From NCBI GenBank assembly GCA_019694295.1, contig JAIBCG010000014.1, forward strand, positions 1-52,001: DNA of 52,001 nucleotides. Reading direction: 5' to 3'. A program made the translations under genes and the position numbers. The notes under the pieces were generated by a model. It saw only the letters and a list, made by a program, of their open reading frames with translations. It had not been told where the DNA came from and ran no database searches. This document shows, one piece after another, positions 1-7,668 of this stretch. Each line of letters starts with the position of its first letter. The stretch's first letter is position 1. The DNA comes from Saprospiraceae bacterium (GTDB taxonomy: Bacteria; Bacteroidota; Bacteroidia; Chitinophagales; Saprospiraceae).

Positions 1-50
1 AGTAGTGTATTCATATCTCTGTAGCTTCTATCATTGTTTACGTCCGTCTG

Positions 51-58
51 CAAAAGTA
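51..58 (-). promoter_or_regulatory. -7 promoter box (TACTTTTG) for a gene off the left edge
   Basis: On the minus strand the bases read TACTTTTG, a perfect fit to the Bacteroidota TAnnTTTG element. An ATG at 14 (minus) follows after about 36 bases and stays open to the edge, so a gene probably begins there. Too little of it is visible to name. Confidence 0.4.
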
Positions 59-110
59 GATATTATTTTGCAAATGGCGAAGAATTACTCGTTTTAATCT
101 GCATGGCTTT

Positions 111-149
111 TCATTTTGGTAGGGTTGCCCTTTCGTTATGGTAGGGTGG
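111..149 (-). promoter_or_regulatory. Tandem direct repeat, LytTR-like operator candidate
   Basis: Two 17-base copies (111-127 and 133-149) match at 14 of 17 positions. Their core TGGTAGGGT is identical at 117-125 and 139-147, giving a 22-bp period and a 13-bp spacer between cores. On the minus strand the core reads ACCCTACCA. Two short direct repeats about two helical turns apart are the usual binding layout of LytTR-domain response regulators, and the ACC start recalls the E. coli YehT site. The array lies about 60-95 bases upstream of the minus-strand -7 box at 51-58. The regulator identity is inference. Confidence 0.4.
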
Positions 150-601
150 TCAATCCTAAGATAGATGATGAAAATATGTAATGTATTACTAAACAGTTAG
201 TTATCTTATTTGCGCATATTCTGGCACACATTTGGCAGTATTCTTTGCAGAACACCAACTATGGTGAATAGTATAGAATAATAACAAATAAAATAAAACT
301 TGTCAAATTTTATTCAAAATATTTTAAAACTACTTGACAAGAAAGAGTTTTTATGCTTTTATATAAGAAAGAAATATCGGAGATTTTATGAAAACAAACA
401 ATTTAGACTTAATATAAAAAGAATATTTGGTGAAGATATATCATAACTGACAATACAGAACAATCCGAAACATAAATTGTTTGTAAACATTTCAATTTTT
501 TACCAAATATTTTGCACAACTATCTTAAAACACCCGATTACGGGAAATGTTTTCCTGAATAATAAGAAAATGAGTATATCGATTACATAACATATTCGGC
601 A

Positions 602-635
602 CAAAAAAAGCAGTACCCTTATTCAGGATACTGCT
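602..635 (-). terminator. Rho-independent terminator of the ccm-gdhA operon
   Basis: Read on the minus strand, the arms AGCAGTATCC and GGGTACTGCT pair (one mismatch) around a short loop and are followed by seven T. It lies about 35 bases beyond the gdhA stop codon, where the end of the ccmB-ccmC-ccmD-gdhA transcript is expected. Confidence 0.8.
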
Positions 636-668
636 AATCATTCACTAACAAAATAAAACTTATCTCTA

Positions 669-2084
669 TTATGGGAACACGCCGAGATTCTCGTAATCGC
701 TGCTGATTTTTTGCAAAGCTGTAACGAATGCAGCAGTTCTCAGGTCTTCTATCTTTCGTTTACGCTGGAATGTCTCACGGATTTGGTGGTATGAAGTCAC
801 CATAGTTTCTTCAAGGCCTGAGCGTACAAGGTCGATTTCTTCAGCACCGCGTGTCAGTACCATTCTTTCCTTGTCACCTACAGTTTTCCCGGTAAGTTTT
901 TCGATCGTTTTAAGCAAGTTGTCATAGGTATTGCTATTAAATCGTTTTTCCATTCGGCCGAAGCGCATGTGCGAAAGATTCTTGAGCCACTCGAAGTACG
1001 AAACTGTAACACCACCGGCATTGATATACATATCCGGAATGACCATGATACCATTTTTGGTAAGCACATCTGCTGCTTCGGATGTAGTTGGGCCATTGGC
1101 TGCCTCTGCTACTATCTTTGCTTTTATCTTATGTGCATTTTCCATGGTTATCTGGTTCTCGAGTGCTGCCGGAACGAGTATGTCGCATTCGAGTTCGAGA
1201 GCAGCCATGTTATCTTTTAGTGTCTTGGTACCGGGGAACCCAATGATAGAACCTGTTTCTTTTCTGAAAGCCATAAGCTTTTCTACGTCAATGCCATTTT
1301 CCGAATATATTGAGCCCTCGTATTCTGCCACGCCTATGATTTTGACATCACCTTCCTGCTGAGAGATAAGTGCAGTATGCGACCCTACATTACCGAGTCC
1401 TTGGACTACCATGGTTTTGCCTTCGATACCGGGAGTGAGCCCGAGTTTTTTCATATCGTCTTTGAAACTCATAGCTTCTCTCACACCATAAAACACACCC
1501 CGACCTGTAGCTTCTGTTCTTCCTTTGATACCATTCTGGCTTACCGGCTTACCGGTGACACATGCTACGGCGTCAAGTTCGCCATGCTTAAATGTCTGGT
1601 AGGTGTCAAGTATCCATGCCATCTCCCTTTGTCCTGTACCATAGTCAGGAGCAGGCACATCGATACCCGGGCCTATGAAATTCTTACGTATCAATTCGGT
1701 CGTGTACCTTCTGGTAATTCTTTCGAGCTGGTTTTCGGTGTAATTTTTTGGATTAATTTTTACACCACCTTTTGCACCACCGAATGGTACATCTACTATG
1801 GCGCATTTGTAGGTCATCAGAGCTGCCAGAGCCATTACTTCCTCTTGGTTAACATTGTCGCTGTAGCGGATACCGCCCTTGGTCGGCAATCGGTGATGAC
1901 TATGCTGCACCCGGTAAGCCTCTATTACCTGATACTCGTTACCGATTTTCACCGGGAACCTCATCGAGTAAATAGCATTGCAAACCTTTATTTGTTCCAG
2001 CAGACCTTTATGAAGGTCGGTGTGTGATGCAGCCTTATCAAAGTTGCGTTCCACACTTTTGAAAAATGAATCGTGACTACTCAT
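669..2084 (-). CDS. gdhA: Glutamate dehydrogenase (Glu/Leu/Phe/Val family)
   Basis: Interconverts glutamate and 2-oxoglutarate plus ammonia with NAD(P). The 471-residue length is normal for the hexameric family. The N-terminal dimerisation half carries the substrate-binding segment GGIRYSDNV and the catalytic-lysine region VPFGGAKGGV (about residues 98-107), followed by PAPDYGTG. The C-terminal half is the Rossmann domain with VVQGLGNVGSHTA near residue 230. The start overlaps the end of the upstream ccmD-like gene by 8 bases, so it is probably co-transcribed with the cytochrome c maturation genes. A strong terminator follows. Which cofactor is used cannot be read with confidence. Confidence 0.95.
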   Translation of the reverse strand: MSSHDSFFKSVERNFDKAASHTDLHKGLLEQIKVCNAIYSMRFPVKIGNEYQVIEAYRVQHSHHRLPTKGGIRYSDNVNQEEVMALAALMTYKCAIVDVPFGGAKGGVKINPKNYTENQLERITRRYTTELIRKNFIGPGIDVPAPDYGTGQREMAWILDTYQTFKHGELDAVACVTGKPVSQNGIKGRTEATGRGVFYGVREAMSFKDDMKKLGLTPGIEGKTMVVQGLGNVGSHTALISQQEGDVKIIGVAEYEGSIYSENGIDVEKLMAFRKETGSIIGFPGTKTLKDNMAALELECDILVPAALENQITMENAHKIKAKIVAEAANGPTTSEAADVLTKNGIMVIPDMYINAGGVTVSYFEWLKNLSHMRFGRMEKRFNSNTYDNLLKTIEKLTGKTVGDKERMVLTRGAEEIDLVRSGLEETMVTSYHQIRETFQRKRKIEDLRTAAFVTALQKISSDYENLGVFP

Positions 2085-2292
2085 TATTAATTTTTTGATT
2101 TTCTAAAATTTTCACTCTTCGCTCTATATGCAAAAGCATTGCAAATATACCGATGAAGATCAATACGATTACTGCAATGACTACATATATTTTACCAATA
2201 TTGCTCATAAAATCTTCACCACCTGATGCAGCCGAAAGTCTTATTGCTGAAAGTATAAAAAATACTAAGGATATTATCTTCTTGTTTTTCAT
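2077..2292 (-). CDS. CcmD-like small membrane protein
   Basis: A 71-residue protein with an N-terminal signal-like hydrophobic stretch (about residues 6-21), one transmembrane helix (about 33-55) and a short charged tail ending HIERRVKILENQ. This matches the small CcmD-type subunit that accompanies the CcmB-CcmC heme-handling membrane proteins in Bacteroidota. A start nine codons upstream is open, but the ATG at 2292 lies 1 base after the ccmC stop codon and places the hydrophobic segment at the N-terminus, so I prefer it. The call rests on size, topology and position; sequence conservation in this family is weak. Confidence 0.7.
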   Translation of the reverse strand: MKNKKIISLVFFILSAIRLSAASGGEDFMSNIGKIYVVIAVIVLIFIGIFAMLLHIERRVKILENQKINNE

Positions 2293-2293
2293 A

Positions 2294-3370
2294 TTAATCG
2301 TTTTGTGTACTGCGTTCAAGCCGTATTATTCTTCGTAATATATCGCTCATCCATAATGATAACAATATCCAACCGATGCATGCCGGATAAAAGACCAGCC
2401 TCATTGAGTTGTCAAGGTCTTCTCCACCCAAAGCAGGATTACCTCCGTTGCCGGGATGCAGACTGTCTGTAAGCCTTGGAATGACAAATATCAAAGGTAT
2501 CAATGCTACAAATGCAAAAATATTGTAAACTGCACTCAACGAATATTTTTTAACGTCATCTTCGAGCGATGAGCGTAGGATAAAGTATGCAAAATAAATG
2601 AGTAGTGCGATGGCCGTCATGCTTTGTTTGATGTCGCCACTCCAGTATTGGCCCCAGGTGTTTTTAGCCCAGACTGCACCGGTAGCCAGTCCGAGAATAC
2701 CGAGTAAGATGCCGATTGAAGTGGTGGCCACTGCTATTTCGTCGTATTTCTCCTGTTTTGTCTTTAAAAAATACAGGCTCGACACGACCGACAACACGAA
2801 CAATACTACCATAGCAATCCAGAGCGGAACGTGGTAAAATATATTCCGGATGGTCTCTTCAAGAATACCTCTGTATGGAAATGACCAAGCATCATGTACA
2901 TGTAGCTTTCCTGCATCTTTTAGAAAAACACCGTCCATTTCGGTAGCAACCGGCAAGACCGCCTGCCTCACTGTTACAGCTGCAGGCTTAATCATTGTTC
3001 CGTCTTCCGGCGAATTGACGACCAAAACTGCGTCTGATACCCTGTCGGGAAATGGTAGTGGATATGGTATGTGAAAGGCAATATCCATCTTTTTGCCCGA
3101 ACGCACCAGATTATTGGCTGATTCAAGGAATGTACCGTCGTTGAATTTCAAAAAAGCGCTTAATTCTTTGCCTTCTTCGAAATGTGTATTATAACCTGTG
3201 ACATGAATGACCGACTGCTTGCCTGCATCAAGCGTTACTGGCTCTACTGCCAAGATGCCCGGCTTAAGTGGCACGAGCAGACCGGAGATGAGTGAATATA
3301 CTATCAGCCCGGCGCCGATATATTTGCCTATAGAAATGAATTTTGCCCAAGTATTGCTGATGTTTGCCAT
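2294..3370 (-). CDS. ccmC: CcmC/CcsA-type cytochrome c biogenesis membrane protein
   Basis: Handles heme at the inner membrane for covalent attachment to c-type cytochromes. It has 358 residues: one N-terminal helix (about 11-33), a soluble periplasmic domain of roughly 130 residues, then a five-to-six-helix bundle. The heme-handling motif appears as WAKNTWGQYWSGD, a variant of the tryptophan-rich WGxxWxWD signature with the last tryptophan replaced by glycine. Possible heme-ligand histidines occur in YHVPLW and SLHPG. The large N-terminal extension is longer than proteobacterial CcmC. It sits between ccmB (9-base gap) and ccmD-like (1-base gap), which supports the role. Confidence 0.85.
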   Translation of the reverse strand: MANISNTWAKFISIGKYIGAGLIVYSLISGLLVPLKPGILAVEPVTLDAGKQSVIHVTGYNTHFEEGKELSAFLKFNDGTFLESANNLVRSGKKMDIAFHIPYPLPFPDRVSDAVLVVNSPEDGTMIKPAAVTVRQAVLPVATEMDGVFLKDAGKLHVHDAWSFPYRGILEETIRNIFYHVPLWIAMVVLFVLSVVSSLYFLKTKQEKYDEIAVATTSIGILLGILGLATGAVWAKNTWGQYWSGDIKQSMTAIALLIYFAYFILRSSLEDDVKKYSLSAVYNIFAFVALIPLIFVIPRLTDSLHPGNGGNPALGGEDLDNSMRLVFYPACIGWILLSLWMSDILRRIIRLERSTQND

Positions 3371-3379
3371 ATTCTTGTA

Positions 3380-4030
3380 TTAATCTCGCCAAACAAACGG
3401 AAACAAAAAAATCATGACACCTATAAGCATCCCGTTGATGGACAATAAAATGATAATATCTTTAACGTAACCGGTATCCTGCATAAGTCTGCAAGCCTGT
3501 GCACTGAGTTTTAGCAATGTAAGTATCACAGGTATCATCAACGGAAAACTCAGGATAGCCATCAATGATGAACCATTTGGAGTCTTATTGGCAATGGCCG
3601 AAATAAATGTAAAAATGGTAGAAAAACTCAGGCACCCTAACACGATGGTGAGTACAAACAAACCATAGTCTCTTACTATAGCCTTACTGAAGAAAATAAA
3701 ACCAAGCCACGTAAGTAACCCAATCAAGAACAAAAGGATAAAATTGTATAAAAATTTTGAAAAAATAAAATTGAGCGAATGCGTCAACTGATAATAAAAT
3801 AATTGCCTGGCACCACTTTCCTGATAAAAACTCCTTGCAGACGCATTGGCAGATGCAAAAAGCACAATAATCCAAAATAAGGCAATCCAAACATCGGGTG
3901 CGATGTTCTTAATGACTGAAAAAACGATGAAAATGGTAGCCAGCACATAGAGCAACAAAGCACCAAAACTGTGTTTTTGTCGCCACTCAAGTGTAAATTC
4001 TTTGACCAAAAGTGAAAAAATTGCTTGCAT
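3380..4030 (-). CDS. ccmB: Heme exporter membrane subunit CcmB
   Basis: Membrane subunit of the CcmAB(CD) system that releases loaded heme chaperone for cytochrome c maturation. It has 216 residues with six predicted helices and begins with the family-typical VKEFTLEWRQKHSFGALLLY. A longer start 10 codons upstream is open, but the ATG at 4030 places the KEF..E..K segment at the usual distance from the N-terminus and follows a -7 box at 4048-4055. No ccmA ATPase is present in the window. It is first in the ccmB-ccmC-ccmD-gdhA operon. Confidence 0.88.
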   Translation of the reverse strand: MQAIFSLLVKEFTLEWRQKHSFGALLLYVLATIFIVFSVIKNIAPDVWIALFWIIVLFASANASARSFYQESGARQLFYYQLTHSLNFIFSKFLYNFILLFLIGLLTWLGFIFFSKAIVRDYGLFVLTIVLGCLSFSTIFTFISAIANKTPNGSSLMAILSFPLMIPVILTLLKLSAQACRLMQDTGYVKDIIILLSINGMLIGVMIFLFPFVWRD

Positions 4031-4047
4031 AATCCTATCTTCGGCAA

Positions 4048-4055
4048 CAAAATTA
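4048..4055 (-). promoter_or_regulatory. -7 promoter box (TAATTTTG) of the ccmB operon
   Basis: Minus-strand TAATTTTG fits TAnnTTTG perfectly and is followed 17 bases later by the ccmB ATG at 4030. No clear -33 TTG is visible. Confidence 0.55.
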
Positions 4056-4073
4056 GTCAACTTCCTTAATTAA

Positions 4074-5339
4074 GTGGAAAAATCATCCGTTAATATTAAT
4101 ATTTTGACAACTCATTCTACATATAGATGGAATCAAAAACTGATACACAGGCTTGTGTACATAGTTACTTTGTGCCTGCTTTCTTTCTTCAGTTTTGGAC
4201 AAAAACCTGCATATTTTTATTACGAATCAAAAGTGGAAAAAGGCGATGGCATCCTATCTTTTATGCGCAGGTACCACCTCGAGGAGTTCAGCTGCAATTT
4301 CAATAAATTCTATGAACTGAACAAAATCAAGAAAGGTGCCCTTTTGCGGGCTGACATTCCTTATGTCTTGCCCATTATGGTCTATGTTTATAACGGAAAA
4401 AGCATTCGTTCTACACTGAAAATAAATGATCTTGAGCAGGCAAAACGGATTCAGGCCTACAATGAAGAAATGGTCAAGAAGAAAATAAAGAAAAAAAGTT
4501 TTCTAACTGATAAGGAATTGTGGGTGCCGTATTCTGAGATTCACTGTAGCCCGACTGACGTACCAAAATCTTCACCCAAGGAACTCTTAAGCGACGAGCC
4601 TGCTTCAGGTACGTCACGAAAGTATCCGATTTTCGGTCCGAAGTATGAAAATGTAAGCATCACCTCCAACAAACTTGCAGGTCAGGTATATTACATAGAA
4701 AGCGGACACGGTGGCCCTGACCCCGGCGCTATGGCTGAAGTGAGCGGCAATATCATCTCAGAAGATGAATATGCCTACGACATTGCACTTCGTGTAGCCA
4801 GACTGCTTATTTCGCAAGGAGCTACTGCCTATATTGTACTACGAGACATGAATGATGGCATACGAGATGAAAAATATCTAGAACTAGATAATGATGAAAT
4901 CTGCTATGGCGGGCTTACCATTCCACTTGATCAAAAAAAACGGCTCCAGCAGCGTGCCAAAGCCATCAACAACCTTTATCTGAAGCATAAAAAACAAGGC
5001 GTTAAAGTACAGCGGGCATTGCTCATACATATAGATTCGCGAAATAAAAGCAAGAAGACCGATGTATTCTTCTACCACCAGGATGATATTAAGGAATCGA
5101 TCCGTATTTCGAAAAATATGCTGAGTGTATTCATCCTTCAATATGCGAAGCATCGCAAAGGCCGTCAGTATGAAGGTAAGCTCTCTACGCGTAACCTGCT
5201 TATGCTGCGCGAACTGTGGCCACCTACCGTATTTGTCGAACTTGGCAACATCAAAAACTACAATGACCAGAAAAGAATACTACAGGCCGATAACCGACAA
5301 CTACTCGCCCAATGGCTTTATGAAGGACTAATCAAATGA
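4074..5339 (+). CDS. N-acetylmuramoyl-L-alanine amidase (Amidase_3) with LysM-like N-terminus
   Basis: Predicted zinc amidase that cuts the lactyl-peptide bond in peptidoglycan. Residues 205-421 form the catalytic domain: ESGHGGPDPGA gives zinc ligand H212, ISEDEYAYDIA supplies the Glu ligand, LIHIDSR the second His, and VFVELGNIKN the catalytic Glu near the end. Residues about 54-100 (VEKGDGILSFMRRY, then ELNKIKKGALL, then IPY) resemble a LysM peptidoglycan-binding unit. A hydrophobic signal segment lies at 27-42, ending FFSFGQ. There is no in-frame ATG before the signal segment; the GTG at 4074, a TTG at 4104 or a GTG at 4155 must be used, so the start is uncertain. Divergent from ccmB. Confidence 0.85.
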   Translation: MEKSSVNINILTTHSTYRWNQKLIHRLVYIVTLCLLSFFSFGQKPAYFYYESKVEKGDGILSFMRRYHLEEFSCNFNKFYELNKIKKGALLRADIPYVLPIMVYVYNGKSIRSTLKINDLEQAKRIQAYNEEMVKKKIKKKSFLTDKELWVPYSEIHCSPTDVPKSSPKELLSDEPASGTSRKYPIFGPKYENVSITSNKLAGQVYYIESGHGGPDPGAMAEVSGNIISEDEYAYDIALRVARLLISQGATAYIVLRDMNDGIRDEKYLELDNDEICYGGLTIPLDQKKRLQQRAKAINNLYLKHKKQGVKVQRALLIHIDSRNKSKKTDVFFYHQDDIKESIRISKNMLSVFILQYAKHRKGRQYEGKLSTRNLLMLRELWPPTVFVELGNIKNYNDQKRILQADNRQLLAQWLYEGLIK

Positions 5340-5360
5340 TGTATTACTGTTCAGCGTTTG

Positions 5361-5996
5361 TTACCATACCATTGACCTGAGTTCTTCTGTATGCAGATGA
5401 TCTGTGTTGTTGAGTGTCAAGGATGCAAAACGACCGTTTTTATATAACACCTTGAACAATCCTGTGTTGCTGTGGTCGTATTGTTCCATCATTTTCAATG
5501 GCTCATCATGCAGGATGGTCATGAGACACCTTATAGCACGACCATGGCTACACACAAGTAACTTTTCAGCAGGATTCGCAAGCAATTCATCTACAAAACG
5601 TCTTAGCCTGTCACTTAATTCACGTGGTGATTCAGCTTGAGGCAATGCAGCATCGTAGTCCTCAGCATCCCATTTTTTTACTACCTCAAGGTATGAATTT
5701 GTCAAAACCGGATTGGGTGACTGCCCTTCGTGAATACCCCAGGATATTTCGTTAATATCACTGAGTGACCTGTACGGAATGCCTTCAAGAAGAAAGTCTT
5801 GGACACTTTGCACGGTGCGCTTCAGTGCAGAAGTATAAACAAACTGAAAATCTTCAGCTTTATAAAAATCATAAAATGCGCGTGCCTGTGACCTACCCTT
5901 TTCATTAAGGCTGCTGTCTATCCCGCTTCCTTGAATAATGCGCAATTTGTTGAGCTCTGTTTCGCCGTGTCGTATGATGTAGATTTCCTTCGTCAA
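5361..5996 (-). CDS. Histidine phosphatase family protein
   Basis: Cofactor-independent phosphatase of the phosphoglycerate-mutase superfamily. The N-terminal IYIIRHGETELN carries the phospho-accepting His (RHGE), and LLVCSHGRAIRCL holds the second active-site His; a central SALKRTVQS supplies the usual Arg. Length is 211 residues, typical of single-domain members. No ATG is available: TTG codons exist at 6020 and 5996, and I take 5996 because it puts the RHG motif at the usual residue 9-11. The substrate is not predictable. It converges with the amidase gene and lies downstream of the glycosyltransferase. Confidence 0.85.
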   Translation of the reverse strand: MTKEIYIIRHGETELNKLRIIQGSGIDSSLNEKGRSQARAFYDFYKAEDFQFVYTSALKRTVQSVQDFLLEGIPYRSLSDINEISWGIHEGQSPNPVLTNSYLEVVKKWDAEDYDAALPQAESPRELSDRLRRFVDELLANPAEKLLVCSHGRAIRCLMTILHDEPLKMMEQYDHSNTGLFKVLYKNGRFASLTLNNTDHLHTEELRSMVW

Positions 5997-6075
5997 TGTA
6001 TGATTGTTTTTGAAATACAATATTAGGAAAATTCAGATTAACCGAGATATTTTTTATTGTTTGTTGGCAATATTT

Positions 6076-6110
6076 GTGAGTCGAACTCACGGTTTAAATA
6101 TTTTAAAACC
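6076..6110 (-). terminator. Pair of hairpins after the glycosyltransferase gene
   Basis: Immediately after the glycosyltransferase stop, the minus strand reads GGTTT and AAACC arms (6091-6110), then a perfect 6-bp stem with a 3-base loop (GTGAGT at 6076-6081 against ACTCAC at 6085-6090). There is no clear T-run afterwards, so this may be an mRNA 3'-end structure rather than an efficient intrinsic terminator. Confidence 0.3.
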
Positions 6111-7253
6111 TTATTTGTTTTCACACTTTGTGTTCTTTCCGAAAATTTCTTCTATTAGTATTCCGATACCACGTGTGCCATTTAGTGTATTCACCACATT
6201 TGACCTATGCTCGATATCTATTGGCTCAAAATCTTTGCCGAGCAGTGTTTTTACAAGTGCCGGCCATTTTGCAAGATCATTTTCAATGTACAACGCTTGT
6301 TTCAATAATGGTTCAGTGCAAAATTTTTCATTACAAACTATAAACTTTCCGTATTGCAATAATGACATCAATCGCATCTTAAAACCGGCTTCAATATTGG
6401 TATGACAAAGATGTATATGGGCGTCTTGAATCAATTCGGGTAATTGTGCATCATCCGGATTTATTATGAGCTGTACCTGAGGAAATCCGACAAGATAATT
6501 GATCAATTCATCTGCAGGATTTCTGCCTGCTATGATCATCTTTATTTCAGGATAATCTTTAAAATGTTGCAGAATAAGCCTGATTGATTGAACAGTGTCG
6601 TTGATTGCCAGATTTCCATGGATGAGTATTCCCCGACCATTCCCTTTATTCACCTGTATGCGCATTGATGAAAAAAACGGATTAGACACTACCGTGCGTA
6701 CGCCATAATGTGACAGCATTTCAGCATCTTTTTGGGTAAAACAGAATACTTTTAAGGCTAATTTTAATATCTTCTTTTCAAAAAACCGGAGTCTGTATGC
6801 TTCTATGCTAAAAAAAATTCTTTTCGTAAGTTCAGATTCATATTTAGCTAGAAACCGGTAGTAATCTGCCTCGATGTTGTGTGCTCTGACAAAGACATTG
6901 GCTTTTACTTTGGCAACATCCTTCAGCCAATAGCAGGTATGTACACCTTCAAAAAGAACAGGTTCATCGTCGGCAATGAGATTTCGTCGGAGGTCCGGGT
7001 GGCGTCTGCTTCTGACAATATAAGGCAATATAGACAACTGAGACCACAAACCTGTATTGCGCTTGTAGGTAATGATTTTTTCACAAAGCACATTGAGTTC
7101 CGGGCTTATCTGCCTTTTGTTGTATGTAAACACATGCAATACCACATTCACGTTGCATTCTTTCAGGAATTGAAGCAACTGATACACAGCAAACACACCA
7201 CCATAGTTTGGCGGATAAGGCACATCAAAACTTACTACATGAATGCGCTTCAT
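6111..7253 (-). CDS. Glycosyltransferase, GT4-like (GT-B fold)
   Basis: Probable sugar transferase for cell-surface polysaccharide or lipopolysaccharide. The N-terminus MKRIHVVSFDVPYPPNYGG has the GT-B glycine-rich start (DxPYPPxxGG) seen in the GT4 family. FVRAHNIEADYY (about residues 123-134) is a typical acceptor-side motif. The C-terminal Rossmann half has ILIHGNLAINDT, MIIAGRNP and HIHLCHTNIEAGFKMRLMSL, where the EAG-x-KMR segment corresponds to the nucleotide-sugar pocket. Length 380 is normal. Donor and acceptor cannot be told. It stands alone, not in a visible polysaccharide cluster. Confidence 0.8.
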   Translation of the reverse strand: MKRIHVVSFDVPYPPNYGGVFAVYQLLQFLKECNVNVVLHVFTYNKRQISPELNVLCEKIITYKRNTGLWSQLSILPYIVRSRRHPDLRRNLIADDEPVLFEGVHTCYWLKDVAKVKANVFVRAHNIEADYYRFLAKYESELTKRIFFSIEAYRLRFFEKKILKLALKVFCFTQKDAEMLSHYGVRTVVSNPFFSSMRIQVNKGNGRGILIHGNLAINDTVQSIRLILQHFKDYPEIKMIIAGRNPADELINYLVGFPQVQLIINPDDAQLPELIQDAHIHLCHTNIEAGFKMRLMSLLQYGKFIVCNEKFCTEPLLKQALYIENDLAKWPALVKTLLGKDFEPIDIEHRSNVVNTLNGTRGIGILIEEIFGKNTKCENK

Positions 7254-7301
7254 AACAGTACATAATAGTTGGGCACAATTCCGGGTACAATAATTAAGCG
7301 A

Positions 7302-7655
7302 TTAATCATTGTATTGTTGAAGCACTTCCTGCAGTTTTTCATCGCTCCTGGCTATCCAGGCACGATCTTCGGTAATGATAATCGGTCGCTCAAGCAACGA
7401 CGGATTCTCTACCAGGATGTCAAGCCACTCATCGTGTGAATATTCCTTTTGGGCAAATTTTTCTTTATACAGGTCTTCCTTTTTCCTAATAAAATCGGTA
7501 ACATCAAGGCCAGATTTGCGCACTATTTCATCGAGTGTTTCCTCTGTGAAAGTTTCAGAAAGGTATTCGAAAATGTCACAGCTTATGTTTTGATCTTCAA
7601 GAAAGTTCTTAGCATTTCTACATTTTCCGCATCGTGGGTTATAAAATATCTGCAT
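7302..7655 (-). CDS. ArsC/Spx-family thioredoxin-fold protein
   Basis: A 117-residue ArsC-like protein. It begins MQIFYNPRCGKCRNAKNFL, so Cys9 and Cys12 form a CxxC pair where classic ArsC has a single redox Cys followed by Thr/Ser. The family's RPI segment (LLERPIIIT) and terminal ARSDEKLQEVL are present. The CxxC is closer to Spx/YffB-type members, so arsenate reduction should not be assumed and a general thiol or glutathione-linked role is equally likely. The start lies 14 bases after the end of the serine protease gene on the same strand, but no functional link is obvious. Confidence 0.75.
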   Translation of the reverse strand: MQIFYNPRCGKCRNAKNFLEDQNISCDIFEYLSETFTEETLDEIVRKSGLDVTDFIRKKEDLYKEKFAQKEYSHDEWLDILVENPSLLERPIIITEDRAWIARSDEKLQEVLQQYND

Positions 7656-7668
7656 AGCTATTGTATAA

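Larger units (their letters stand above)
1..601. other. AT-rich non-coding region at left edge
   Basis: No open reading frame of convincing length is seen on either strand. The segment is very AT-rich. It contains a pair of direct repeats (111-149) and a Bacteroidota-type -7 box (51-58, minus) that point to a gene starting near position 14 on the minus strand and leaving the window; only its first four or five codons are visible. Two inverted repeats of unknown meaning are present: 8-bp arms at 299-306 and 334-341, and 12-bp arms at 394-405 and 473-484. The rest shows nothing I can assign. Confidence 0.6.

Noticed and set aside
388..420. Short frame MKTNNLDLI resembling the leader of small peptides
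   Set aside because: It ends after nine residues and has no promoter or downstream partner.
1377..2027. Long open frame opposite gdhA
   Set aside because: Shadow of a strongly conserved gene; no sensible protein features.
6060..6092. tRNA-like T-arm (TTCGA within GTGAG...CTCAC) on the minus strand
   Set aside because: The stem does not pair when the loop is set to the seven bases of a tRNA T-loop, and no D-arm, anticodon arm or acceptor stem can be built.
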